Below the pieces are notes generated by a model, which had not been told where the DNA came from, did no database searches, and worked only from the letters and a program-made list of their open reading frames with translations. Positions 55,787-64,000 of a stretch of DNA of 64,000 nucleotides are shown here, in pieces; position 1 is the stretch's first letter, and the number at the start of each line of letters is the position of its first letter. Both the position numbers and the translations under genes were made by a program. This DNA comes from Bifidobacterium pseudolongum subsp. pseudolongum DSM 20099 (GTDB taxonomy: Bacteria > Actinomycetota > Actinomycetes > Actinomycetales > Bifidobacteriaceae), in the NCBI RefSeq assembly GCF_000771225.1, contig NZ_JDTZ01000010.1:1-64000 (forward strand). The letters are read 5' to 3'.

Positions 55787-57121
55787 TCAGTCGTTGGCCG
55801 GGGCGGCCACAAGGTCCGCCTTGACGCCATCGTTGCCGCCGATGACGCCCTTCTCCGCGAGCTCCTTGATCTGGTCCTCGGTGTAGCCGAGGGAGGTCAG
55901 GATCTCCTCGTTGTTCTCGCCGAGCTTCGGTGCACGCTGGTAGTCAGGCGTGTAGTTGCTCAGCGTGAACGGCATGCCGATCGTCTTGAACGTGCCACGG
56001 GCATCGCCCTGGTCGATCGTGATGAGCGTACCGTCGGAGTTCAGGTCGGGGTCGTTCTCGAGCTCGTTCCAATCGAGCACCGGGCCGACCGGGACGCCCT
56101 TCGCACCGAGTTCCTTGGTCAGCGTGTACTTGTCGTACTGCATCGTGTACTGCTCAACGCGCTTGTACACTTCCTGCTTGTGCTCGTCGCGCGCGTTCGG
56201 CGTGCTGAACTTCGGATCGGTGAGCCAATCCTGGAAGCCCATAGCGTTGCAGAAGTTCTCGAAGCCCTTCTGCGACTGCTGGATCACGATGTACACGTAC
56301 GCGTTCGGGTCGGTCTCCCAGCCCTTCGCACGGTAGCACCAGCCGAGCACGAGGCCACCTTCGGCGTTGGCCGCACGCGGAATCGCCTTGCCGAACTTGT
56401 AGCCCGGATAGCAGTCGTAGTACGACAGCTGATGCAGATGGTCGAGGATGAGCTGATCACGCAGCTTGATACGGCACAGGTTGAGCACCGCGTTTTGCAT
56501 GGACTGGTAGACGAAGACGCCTTCACCCGTGCGCTCACGCTGCAGCAGTGCGGTCAGGATGCCGATGAGCAGGTGCATGCCGGTGTTCGAATCACCGAGC
56601 GCCGCGCCGGACTGGGTCGGGATGTTCTTGTCGCCTTCCCACCAGCCGGTCGTGGAGGCCGCGCCGCCCGCGCACTGCGCGACCGGCTCGAAGGCCTTGA
56701 CATGCTCGAAGCGGCTGCCCCGGTTGAAGCCTTTCAGCGAAGCCATGATCAGCTTCGGGTTGATCTTGTGGACCTCGTCCCAGCCGAAGCCGAGCTTCTC
56801 CACGTCGCCAGGGCCGATGTTCTCGACAAAGACGTCGGCGTCTTTGAGCAGATCGGTCAGGATCTTCTTGCCTTCCGGATCCTTCATATCCAGCGTGATC
56901 GACTTCTTGTTGGCGTTGAGCTGCAGGAAGTACAGCGAATAGGAGCCGTCGACATCATTCATCTCGTTACGGGTCGGGTCGCCGCCCTTGACCTTCTCGA
57001 GCTTGATGACTTCTGCGCCCAGCCAAGCCAGCATCTGGGTGCACGAAGGGCCAGACTGCACCTGGGTCCAGTCGATGACCTTGATGCCCGCAAGAGGGGC
57101 GGTGTTAGTAGCGTCAGCCAT
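55787..57121 (-). CDS. frc: Formyl-CoA:oxalate CoA-transferase
   Basis: It swaps CoA from formyl-CoA to oxalate, supplying oxalyl-CoA to Oxc. The 444-residue length is usual for class III CoA-transferases. It begins with the APLAGIKVIDWTQVQSGPSC region, and the catalytic Asp is Asp177 in SGAALGDSNTGMH. The glycine loop of the Oxalobacter enzyme (GGGQPG, from memory) is GGLVLG here, so it keeps two Gly and lacks the Gln. The ATG at 57121 follows aaggag by 8 bases. It converges on oxc and the AEC permease gene and ends in its own terminator. Confidence 0.93.
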   Translation of the reverse strand: MADATNTAPLAGIKVIDWTQVQSGPSCTQMLAWLGAEVIKLEKVKGGDPTRNEMNDVDGSYSLYFLQLNANKKSITLDMKDPEGKKILTDLLKDADVFVENIGPGDVEKLGFGWDEVHKINPKLIMASLKGFNRGSRFEHVKAFEPVAQCAGGAASTTGWWEGDKNIPTQSGAALGDSNTGMHLLIGILTALLQRERTGEGVFVYQSMQNAVLNLCRIKLRDQLILDHLHQLSYYDCYPGYKFGKAIPRAANAEGGLVLGWCYRAKGWETDPNAYVYIVIQQSQKGFENFCNAMGFQDWLTDPKFSTPNARDEHKQEVYKRVEQYTMQYDKYTLTKELGAKGVPVGPVLDWNELENDPDLNSDGTLITIDQGDARGTFKTIGMPFTLSNYTPDYQRAPKLGENNEEILTSLGYTEDQIKELAEKGVIGGNDGVKADLVAAPAND

Positions 57122-57291
57122 ATGAACTCCTTAAATATAGATATATAGCCAGTCAGCTTCAATATACGCAGTTCATCCAATTGTCCTAAGCGATTCAGCT
57201 ACTGGGCTGAACTATTCAGCTTGCCGCCATAAATGCGTTATGTGCGCGCTGGTTTGTGCGCGATATCGACTGCGAAGATGGCCATGGAGGT

Positions 57292-57470
57292 GGCTGTGGA
57301 TCTCTGCTCCCTAGACACCAACGGTCACGTGGGACATAATCGATGCTCGTCGGTGTCTGCCCACCAGACATGGACACCCATATGGAGTGCAGTTGATGGC
57401 TGTGGATGTCGGCTCCTTAGACACCAACGGTCATGTGGGGTGTGGCTGATGACTGTCGGTGTCTAGCTGC
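57292..57470. repeat. Tandem pair of imperfect 106-bp units with hairpins
   Basis: A unit starting ggctgtggat repeats at 57292 and 57398. Inside, the 28-base stretch 57306-57333 recurs at 57412-57439 with two changes. In the second unit, 57418-57434 pairs with 57449-57465 over 17 bases with two mismatches. The tagacacc core is shared with repeats near 55538-55653. No gene is seen between frc and the tRNA (57122-57572). Confidence 0.8.
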
Positions 57471-57533
57471 CAGCCGCGGCCGGCTGTTGCCAGCCCCAAC
57501 AGCCATCAATCGCCTTTGACATCCGCTGCAAAC

Positions 57534-57565
57534 AAAAAAGCTGGGAACCTTATGGTTCCCAGCTT
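57534..57565 (-). terminator. Terminator after tRNA-fMet
   Basis: A perfect 12-bp stem (57538-57549 with 57554-57565), 4-base loop, then a T run on the minus strand. It lies 7 bases past the tRNA. Confidence 0.93.
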
Positions 57566-57572
57566 GTGCTAG

Positions 57573-57646
57573 TAGCGGGGCAAGGATTTGAACCTTGGAC
57601 CTCTGGGTTATGAGCCCAGCGAGCTACCGAGCTGCTCCACCCCGCG
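57573..57646 (-). tRNA. Initiator tRNA-fMet (anticodon CAT)
   Basis: A 74-base cloverleaf read leftward. It has initiator features: the first base C does not pair with base 72, and the anticodon stem has three consecutive G-C pairs (GGG opposite CCC) around the CAT loop. The acceptor is CGCGGGG with CCCCGC. The terminal CCA is not encoded (CTA instead). Confidence 0.95.
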
Positions 57647-57790
57647 CCGGCTGTTTTTGAACAGCTCTATTAAGCATACTCAGATGCAGCGTTATGTCAA
57701 TACTCGGCGTGTCGCGCCATATTCCACCATTCGGTCCGCGCAGTGAACACTTGCCGGGCGCTCGTCAGGCGCGCGCAGATAATGAAGAGC

Positions 57791-58825
57791 ATGCCTATCA
57801 AGATTCCCGGTGGCCTGCCTGCGCGCGCGATCCTCGACTCCGAGCGCATCTTCGCGCTCGAAAAGCCCGAGGCGGAACGCCAGCGTGTGCGCCCGCTCAA
57901 GATGGTGATCCTCAACCTCATGCCCAAGAAGATCGAGACGGAGACGCAGTTGCTGCGCCTGATCTCGAAATCGCCGCTGCAGGTCGAGATCGACTTCATG
58001 AAGACGAGCACGCACGAATCGACGCACGTGAGCGCGGATCACCTGGTGAAGTTCTACGAACCGCTTGAGTCGTTCGCGGACAATTATTACGACGGCCTGA
58101 TCGTGACCGGCGCACCGGTGGAACACCTGCCGTTCGAGCAGGTGGACTACTGGGACGAGTTCCGGCGCATCCTCGACTGGGCCGCAAGCCACGTCTTTTC
58201 CACGATGTACCTGTGCTGGGGCGCGATGGGCGCGCTGCGCCACCGGTATGGCGTACGCAAAGTGGACCTCGACGAGAAACTGTTCGGCGTGTTCCCGCAG
58301 TTCCTGCAGGACGAATACTGCTTCCTCACCAACGGCTTCGACGAGATCGCGCTGCAGCCGCATTCGCGCGTCGCGGGTGTCGACGAACGCGACATCGCGG
58401 CACGCCCCGAACTGCAGGTGCTGACGTGGGGTCCCGAGTCCGGCCCCGGCCTGATCTCCACGCGCGATTTCAGCGAGGTGTTCGCGCTCGGCCACTGGGA
58501 GTACGGCAAATATACGCTCGCAGAAGAATACGAGCGCGATATGAAGCGCGGACTGACAAACGTGCCGTTTCCGTGCAATTACTTCCCCCACGACGACCCG
58601 CGGATCGCACCGCTGTTCTCGTGGCGCGCGCACGCGAACCTGCTGTGGCGCAACTGGATCAACTGGGTGTACCAGATGACGCCGTACGACCTGACCGAAG
58701 TCCCCGGATTGCGCGCGCAGGGCAAGCTCGGCACCGACCATGTGGTGCGCCATGCGCCATGCCCGCCGCGCGAAGACGGCTTCCGCCCGTTCCTCGACGA
58801 CGGCTACGGGCTCATCGTTCGCTAA
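57791..58825 (+). CDS. metA: Homoserine O-acyltransferase, MetA family (predicted acetyltransferase)
   Basis: It activates homoserine for methionine synthesis. With the start at 57791 the residues fall on family numbering: Cys142 in MYLCWGAM, His235 and Glu237 in ALGHWEYG. Residue 111 is Glu in TGAPVEH; in this family Glu111 favours acetyl-CoA and Gly111 succinyl-CoA. So the product is predicted to be O-acetylhomoserine despite the MetA fold. The 344-residue length is slightly above the E. coli enzyme (309). Another ATG at 57782 would break the numbering. Confidence 0.93.
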   Translation: MPIKIPGGLPARAILDSERIFALEKPEAERQRVRPLKMVILNLMPKKIETETQLLRLISKSPLQVEIDFMKTSTHESTHVSADHLVKFYEPLESFADNYYDGLIVTGAPVEHLPFEQVDYWDEFRRILDWAASHVFSTMYLCWGAMGALRHRYGVRKVDLDEKLFGVFPQFLQDEYCFLTNGFDEIALQPHSRVAGVDERDIAARPELQVLTWGPESGPGLISTRDFSEVFALGHWEYGKYTLAEEYERDMKRGLTNVPFPCNYFPHDDPRIAPLFSWRAHANLLWRNWINWVYQMTPYDLTEVPGLRAQGKLGTDHVVRHAPCPPREDGFRPFLDDGYGLIVR

Positions 58826-59046
58826 GAGCGACCGATACGCTCCCCGTTGCGCCAGATGTCCACTGGCGAGCCAATAATCACGTTGCGACGAGTTCTGAAG
58901 GAACCGTGAAGACGAGAAGATGAACAACGACACGCCGGACGCGCGCAGCGAGACGCGGCTGCGTCTTGCATGGAAATCTTGCCGTCACATTCGCGGAACA
59001 ACTTGGATTAGACTAACAGCAGAACATTCGGATTCAGGAGGCATGA

Positions 59047-59859
59047 ATGGTTGATGTATTCGCCGCGGGCGCAGCCACGCTTGCAGAGGCATCGATGGAA
59101 ATGCCAAGCATTGAAGACTTTCTTCCCCCGGAGATTCTGTTCGAGGGCACCCCGTTCGCCATCAACCGCATCATCTTTGTGCGCATCCTCGCCACGGTCA
59201 TCATGCTGTTGGTGCTCGGCATCACCGCGGCGCGCGCGAAGCTGATCCCAGGCCGCTGGCAGAGCGCGGTGGAGTGGGTCATCGATTTCGTGAAGAACGA
59301 CATCGTGTACCAGGTGATGGGCGAAGTGCGCGGCAAGCGCTATGTGCCGATGATCACCACCGTGTTCCTCACGCTGCTCGTTTTCAACCTGTGCGGCGAG
59401 GTCCCCGGCATGAACATCGCGGCGAGCGCGACGATCACCTTGCCGCTCGTGTTCGCCATGTGGTGCTTTGTGCAGTATTGGATTGCCGGCATCCGCGAAA
59501 AGGGCCTCGGGCACTTCCTGCGCGACGAGCTCTTCCCGAAGGGCGTGCCGTGGCCGATCTACATTCTGCTGAGCCCGATCCAGCTGCTTGAGCTGCTGGT
59601 GATCCGCCCGTTCTCGCTGACGATCCGACTGTTCGCCAACATGGTTTCGGGCCATTTGATTCTTGCGCTGTGCCTTTCGGCCACGCAGTATTTCCTGATC
59701 GACGTGGTGAACAAGGTCATGATGCCGTTCGGCGTCGTCACCTTCGCAGCGGGTCTGTTCATGTACCTGTTCGAGGTGCTTGTGGCGTGCCTGCAGGCCT
59801 ACATCTTCGCGATCCTGACCACCGCGTACATCAACATGAGCTATCCGGAGATCGACTGA
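59047..59859 (+). CDS. atpB: ATP synthase subunit a
   Basis: Subunit a provides the proton half-channels next to the c-ring. The 270-residue protein has five or more membrane helices; the helix LLVIRPFSLTIRLFANMVSG carries the essential Arg, and a later one the GVVTFAAGLFMYLFEVLVA segment. The ATG follows caggaggc. It starts the operon atpBEFHAG; no atpI gene precedes it, and about 220 noncoding bases lie upstream. Confidence 0.96.
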   Translation: MVDVFAAGAATLAEASMEMPSIEDFLPPEILFEGTPFAINRIIFVRILATVIMLLVLGITAARAKLIPGRWQSAVEWVIDFVKNDIVYQVMGEVRGKRYVPMITTVFLTLLVFNLCGEVPGMNIAASATITLPLVFAMWCFVQYWIAGIREKGLGHFLRDELFPKGVPWPIYILLSPIQLLELLVIRPFSLTIRLFANMVSGHLILALCLSATQYFLIDVVNKVMMPFGVVTFAAGLFMYLFEVLVACLQAYIFAILTTAYINMSYPEID

Positions 59860-59873
59860 CCGCCGGCCAATAA

Positions 59874-60146
<273 letters not shown>

Positions 60147-60204
60147 TCGAACGGATCTGAGACACGAAGCAATTCCAACCAGGACATGAAAGGAGGAGGG
60201 CATC

Positions 60205-60732
60205 ATGGTGACCATGGCCGCCGAAGGCGTTGATTTGTTCATCCCCAAGGTCTATGACATCGTGTGGTCGCTGATCATCCTGTTGATCGTGGCCGCGTTC
60301 TTCTACAAGTTCTTCCTGCCGAAGTTCCAGTCCATATTCGATGAACGCGCCGCGAAGATCGAGGGTGGCATCGCCAAGGCGGAGCAGGCCCAGAAAGACG
60401 CGGACGAAGCGAAGAAGAAGTACCAGGCCCAGCTGAGCACCGCCCGCGTGGAGGCTTCCAAGATCCGTGACGATGCGCGCGCCGAGGCGTCGCACATCAT
60501 CGCCGACGCGCGTTCGCGCGCCGAGACCGAGGCCGCGCAGATCACGGCGAACGCCCAGCGTTCGCTGGAATCGCAGCAGCAGAAGGCCATGGTGAGTCTC
60601 AAGGGTGAAGTCGGCACGCTGGCGACTTCGCTCGCTGAGAAGATTCTTGGTTCCGAACTCAAAGACAGCGCCATGCAGTCGGACATGATCGACCAGATGA
60701 TCTCCGACATGGAGCAGGGCGAGAACAAGTAG
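60205..60732 (+). CDS. atpF: ATP synthase subunit b
   Basis: Subunit b forms the outer stalk that holds F1 still. The 175-residue protein has one N-terminal membrane helix (VWSLIILLIVAAFFYKFFLP, about 18-37) followed by a long Ala/Glu/Lys/Arg-rich coiled coil, with a C-terminal part that meets subunit delta. The ATG follows aaaggaggaggg. Confidence 0.96.
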   Translation: MVTMAAEGVDLFIPKVYDIVWSLIILLIVAAFFYKFFLPKFQSIFDERAAKIEGGIAKAEQAQKDADEAKKKYQAQLSTARVEASKIRDDARAEASHIIADARSRAETEAAQITANAQRSLESQQQKAMVSLKGEVGTLATSLAEKILGSELKDSAMQSDMIDQMISDMEQGENK

Positions 60733-60762
60733 CGCCAATCCGCAAGGAAGGGAGGTGACCAG

Positions 60763-61596
60763 ATGCGAGGAGAGGCATCACGAGTGGCCGATCGCGAATC
60801 GCGTGATTCGTTTGCCGCGAAACTGCGCGCATCCGGTGACGACGCCTGGCAGATCGGCGACGAACTGTTCGGCATCACCTGCACGCTCGACCATAATCCG
60901 CGTCTGCAGCGCGCGCTGACCGATCCCGGCCGGCCCGTGGCGGACAAGGTGAAGCTGCTCGACGAGCTCATCGGCGGCAGAGTGCAGCCGATGACGATGG
61001 AAATCATGACCGATCTCGTCTCGCGCAGCTGGAGCCGTGCGTACGACATCGACAACGCCGTGGAGGACTTCGCGGTGGACGCGATGATGTACCAGGCAGA
61101 CAAGGACGGTGTCACGCTGCGTGTGTCCATCGAACTTGCCGAACTGCAATCCGCGCTGCTCAACCTGCCGGTCGTCCGCGCGGACCTGTCCAACGCGGAC
61201 AGTCCGATTCAGGCCCGGTACGACCTGCTGCACGCGCTCATCGGCAACGGGAACTTCAACAAGATCACGGTCAGGCTCGCCACGCACAGCACGCGCAACC
61301 CGCGCAACCGCCGTTATCTCGAGACGATCCAGTGGCTCATCAACAAATTCTCCCGGCATATGGGCGAATCGATGGTCACGGTGACCACCGCGGCGCCGCT
61401 GACCGACGCGCAGTCCGAACGACTCGCGCAGATCTATTCGAAGAAGGTCGGGCGCCCCGTGCACATCCACTCTGTCGTCGACGAGACGGTCATGGGCGGC
61501 ATGCGCATTCAGGTGGGCGATGAAGTCACCGACAACACGGTGATCGCGCAATTGCAGAATCTCAAGCGTAAGGTGAAAGCCGGAACCAACGACTGA
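60763..61596 (+). CDS. atpH: ATP synthase subunit delta
   Basis: Subunit delta joins the outer stalk to the top of F1. The 277-residue length is longer than the E. coli subunit (177) but usual in actinobacteria. The N-terminal half is divergent. The C-terminal half has the family stretch ending RPVHIHSVVDETVMGGMRIQ and VTDNTVIAQL. The ATG follows gggaggtgacc. Confidence 0.94.
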   Translation: MRGEASRVADRESRDSFAAKLRASGDDAWQIGDELFGITCTLDHNPRLQRALTDPGRPVADKVKLLDELIGGRVQPMTMEIMTDLVSRSWSRAYDIDNAVEDFAVDAMMYQADKDGVTLRVSIELAELQSALLNLPVVRADLSNADSPIQARYDLLHALIGNGNFNKITVRLATHSTRNPRNRRYLETIQWLINKFSRHMGESMVTVTTAAPLTDAQSERLAQIYSKKVGRPVHIHSVVDETVMGGMRIQVGDEVTDNTVIAQLQNLKRKVKAGTND

Positions 61597-61672
61597 CGCC
61601 GCAGCGCGTCATGCAGGCCCCGCGCCGCGCGCGGACCGCAAGCGAATGTATACACAACACTAAGGAGTGATC

Positions 61673-63334
61673 ATGGCAGAATTGACCATTGATCCCGCCA
61701 CGATACGCAAGGCGCTCGATGACTTTGTCGATTCGTACAAGCCATCCGACACGCCGACCCAGGAAGTGGGCCACGTCGCCACCGCTGGTGACGGCATTGC
61801 GCACGTGACGGGACTGCCTGGTTGCATGGCTAACGAGCTGCTGACCTTCGAGGACGGCACCCTTGGCCTGGCGTTCAATCTGGACGCCCGCGAAATCGGC
61901 GTGGTTATCCTCGGCGATTTCGTCGGCATCGAAGAGGGGCAGGAAGTGCGCCGCACCGGCGAAGTGCTTTCGGTGCCGGTCGGTGACGGGTTCCTGGGCC
62001 GTGTCGTCGACCCACTGGGCAACCCGATCGATGGCCTTGGCGAGATCAAGAGCGAAGGCCGCCGTATCCTCGAGGCGCAGGCGCCCGACGTGATGCACCG
62101 CCACCCGGTCGATGAGCCAATGTCCACCGGCCTCAAGGCGATCGACGCGATGACGCCGATCGGCCGCGGCCAGCGCCAGCTCATCATCGGCGACCGCCAG
62201 ACGGGCAAGACCGCCATCGCGATCGACACAATCATCAACCAGAAGACGAACTGGGAGTCCGGCGACCCGAAGAAGCAGGTGCGTTGCATCTACGTGGCCA
62301 TCGGCCAGAAGGGCTCCACGATCGCCTCAGTCAAGCAGAGCCTCGAAGAGGCCGGCGCCATGGAATACACCACAATCGTGGCCTCCCCGGCGTCCGATTC
62401 CGCAGGCTTCAAATACATCGCCCCGTACACCGGCTCGGCCATCGGCCAGCACTGGATGTACCACGGCAAAGACGTGCTCATCGTGTTCGACGACCTGTCG
62501 AAGCAGGCTGAAGCGTACCGTTCGATCTCGCTGCTGCTGCGCCGCCCGCCGGGGCGTGAAGCGTACCCGGGCGACGTCTTCTACCTGCATTCGCGCCTGC
62601 TGGAACGCTGCGCGCGTGTCTCCGACGATCTGGGCGGCGGTTCGATGACCGGCCTGCCGATCGTCGAGACGAAGGCGAACGACGTCTCCGCGTACATCCC
62701 GACGAACGTGATCTCGATCACCGACGGACAGATCTTCCTGCAGTCCGACCTGTTCAACGCCGGCCAGCGCCCCGCAGTGGACGTGGGCATCTCGGTTTCC
62801 CGAGTTGGTGGCGCCGCGCAGACGAAGGCGCTGAAGAAGGTCTCCGGCACGCTGAAGATCTCGCTGGCACGGTACCGCTCGCTTGAATCCTTCGCCATGT
62901 TCGCGTCCGACCTGGATGCAGCGTCGAAGGCCCAGCTCAACCGGGGCGCGCGCCTGACCGAGCTGCTCAAGCAGCCGCAGTTCTCGCCATACTCGATGGA
63001 GCAGGAAGTCGTTTCGGTGTGGGCCGGCACGAACGGCAAGCTCGACGATCTGGAGATCGTCGACGTGCTGCCGTTCGAACGCGGCCTGCTCGAATACGTG
63101 AGCAGCAACACCGACATCCTCAAGACCATTCGCGACACCGGCGATTTCACCAAGGAGACCGAAGCGGCCCTCGACAAGGCCGTGAACGCCTTCCGTGAGA
63201 CGTACGTCACCAAGGCCGGCAAGCCGCTCGTCGACAAGAAGCCGGTGCCGAAGGGCGCCACGCCGGTCGACCAGGAGCAGATCAAGGCCCAGAGCCGCAA
63301 GGCGCCTGCGGCCAAGAGCGCAGAAAAGAAGTAA
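61673..63334 (+). CDS. atpA: ATP synthase subunit alpha
   Basis: Alpha forms the F1 hexamer with beta and binds nucleotide at non-catalytic sites. The 553-residue protein has Walker A GDRQTGKT at 173-180, the [19 protein letters not shown] segment, and the signature [20 protein letters not shown]. The last 45 residues are a Lys/Ala-rich extension. The ATG at 61673 follows aaggag by 5 bases; a GTG two codons upstream overlaps that site. Confidence 0.97.
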   Translation: MAELTIDPATIRKALDDFVDSYKPSDTPTQEVGHVATAGDGIAHVTGLPGCMANELLTFEDGTLGLAFNLDAREIGVVILGDFVGIEEGQEVRRTGEVLSVPVGDGFLGRVVDPLGNPIDGLGEIKSEGRRILEAQAPDVMHRHPVDEPMSTGLKAIDAMTPIGRGQRQLIIGDRQTGKTAIAIDTIINQKTNWESGDPKKQVRCIYVAIGQKGSTIASVKQSLEEAGAMEYTTIVASPASDSAGFKYIAPYTGSAIGQHWMYHGKDVLIVFDDLSKQAEAYRSISLLLRRPPGREAYPGDVFYLHSRLLERCARVSDDLGGGSMTGLPIVETKANDVSAYIPTNVISITDGQIFLQSDLFNAGQRPAVDVGISVSRVGGAAQTKALKKVSGTLKISLARYRSLESFAMFASDLDAASKAQLNRGARLTELLKQPQFSPYSMEQEVVSVWAGTNGKLDDLEIVDVLPFERGLLEYVSSNTDILKTIRDTGDFTKETEAALDKAVNAFRETYVTKAGKPLVDKKPVPKGATPVDQEQIKAQSRKAPAAKSAEKK

Positions 63335-63337
63335 CCT

Positions 63338-64000
63338 ATGGCATCGCAACTCGCATTAAAGAGCAGAATCGTTTCCACGGGTTCATTGGAGAAGATCTTC
63401 AATGCCCAGGAGATGATCGCGGCTTCGCACATCGCGCAGGCCCGTGAGGTGGCGCTCAACGCGAAGCCGTACACTGATGCGATTTTCGATGCCGTCCAGA
63501 CACTGGTATCTCACTCCCATATCGCGCATCCGATCGTCAGGAAGGAAGAAGACAACCCTCGTGTTGCCGTGCTTGCCCTGACGGCGGACCGCGGTATGGC
63601 CGGCGCGTACACTTCGTCGATCATTCGCGAGACCGAAGATCTGCTCAACCGACTGGAGGGGGCAGGCAAGGAGCCGGAACTGTTCGTCTATGGGCGCCGC
63701 GGTGTGTCGTACTACAAGTACCGCAACCGCCCCTTGGCACAGACGTGGGAAGGCGATACCGAGAAGCCTGGCGTCGAAGTCGCAGACGCAATCTCGCGCG
63801 CCCTGCTGGACGCGTACATGACACCCGCCGACAACGGCGGCGTCTGTGAGCTCTACATCGTGTACACCGAGTTCATCAACATGGTGGTGCAGAAGGTGCG
63901 CGTGCTGCGCATGCTGCCCGTGGAGATCATCAAATCCGATGAGCATGCGGCGGGCGGTCCGGACATGCTGGAGTCACAGCATGTGATGCCGCTGTATTCG
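63338..64000 (+). CDS. atpG: ATP synthase subunit gamma (partial, runs off the window)
   Basis: Gamma is the rotating shaft inside F1. The 221 residues visible start with MASQLALKSRIVSTGSLEKI and the long helix of the N-terminus. The middle domain includes VLALTADRGMAGAYTSSI and ELFVYGRRGVSYYK. The C-terminal helix lies beyond the window. It starts four bases after the atpA stop, with no clear Shine-Dalgarno site, so translation is probably coupled. atpD and atpC are expected next. Confidence 0.95.
   Translation, partial: MASQLALKSRIVSTGSLEKIFNAQEMIAASHIAQAREVALNAKPYTDAIFDAVQTLVSHSHIAHPIVRKEEDNPRVAVLALTADRGMAGAYTSSIIRETEDLLNRLEGAGKEPELFVYGRRGVSYYKYRNRPLAQTWEGDTEKPGVEVADAISRALLDAYMTPADNGGVCELYIVYTEFINMVVQKVRVLRMLPVEIIKSDEHAAGGPDMLESQHVMPLYS

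Noticed and set aside
57647-57790. SAM riboswitch before metA
   Set aside because: The short gap shows no SAM-I or SAM-II core features.

Overview
The window reads as a piece of a Bifidobacterium chromosome. The DNA is GC-rich with strong GC3 codon bias. Its gene set fits an actinobacterium: GlnR, DUF2469, DUF3152, Rho with a long Arg/Asn-rich insert, GlgE, and ClpB behind an HspR-type operator. The paired oxc and frc genes for oxalate breakdown are known from some bifidobacteria such as the B. animalis group, but species assignment is inference only.

Layout. 1-1700: an intact ISL3-family insertion sequence with 26-bp inverted repeats and an 8-bp target duplication, inserted at the base of a terminator hairpin. 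1697-3540: lepB and prs on the minus strand. 3762-5478: the ribosomal/replication operon rpsF-ssb-rpsR-rplI. 5835-9948: tRNA-Lys, an aquaglyceroporin, a secreted DUF3152 protein, gluQ and a YggS-type PLP protein. 10168-15971: a sortase-dependent pilus locus with a class C sortase, a VWA-domain tip adhesin and a backbone pilin, each separated by hairpins. 16369-20908: an HTH protein of unknown role, an FAH-family enzyme, a striking 38-bp perfect inverted repeat, and clpB. 21027-26312: a P-type ATPase relative lacking its phosphorylation site, a degenerate phosphoribosyltransferase-like gene, an endonuclease-like gene bracketed by 106/107-bp direct repeats, a SpoU methyltransferase and a decayed ABC transporter.

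26409-29764: gatCAB, the tRNA-dependent amidotransferase. 29936-36316: a GNAT protein, DUF2469, an FAD oxidoreductase, rho, an Lrp/AsnC regulator and chorismate mutase. 36359-38356: a large secreted protein with an internal duplication. 38445-44385: a minus-strand run glnR-nth-SBP-valS. 44662-52170: a membrane protein, ppa, glgE, an LAATG-anchored surface protein and a ClC channel. 52245-57121: the oxalate locus, with oxc and an AEC-family carrier converging on frc; the flanking intergenic DNA is full of short repeats and hairpins. 57573-64000: tRNA-fMet, metA and the start of the F1Fo ATP synthase operon (atpBEFHA and a partial atpG).

Functional themes. Three surface systems are present: LPLTG pili with a dedicated sortase, an LAATG wall protein that probably needs a different sortase, and secreted orphan proteins. 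The oxalate locus would take up oxalate, activate it with Frc and decarboxylate it with Oxc, possibly feeding the proton-motive-force economy served by the nearby ATP synthase. Most transcription units end in strong, often perfect, hairpins, and several of these sites seem to be where mobile or accessory DNA has landed.
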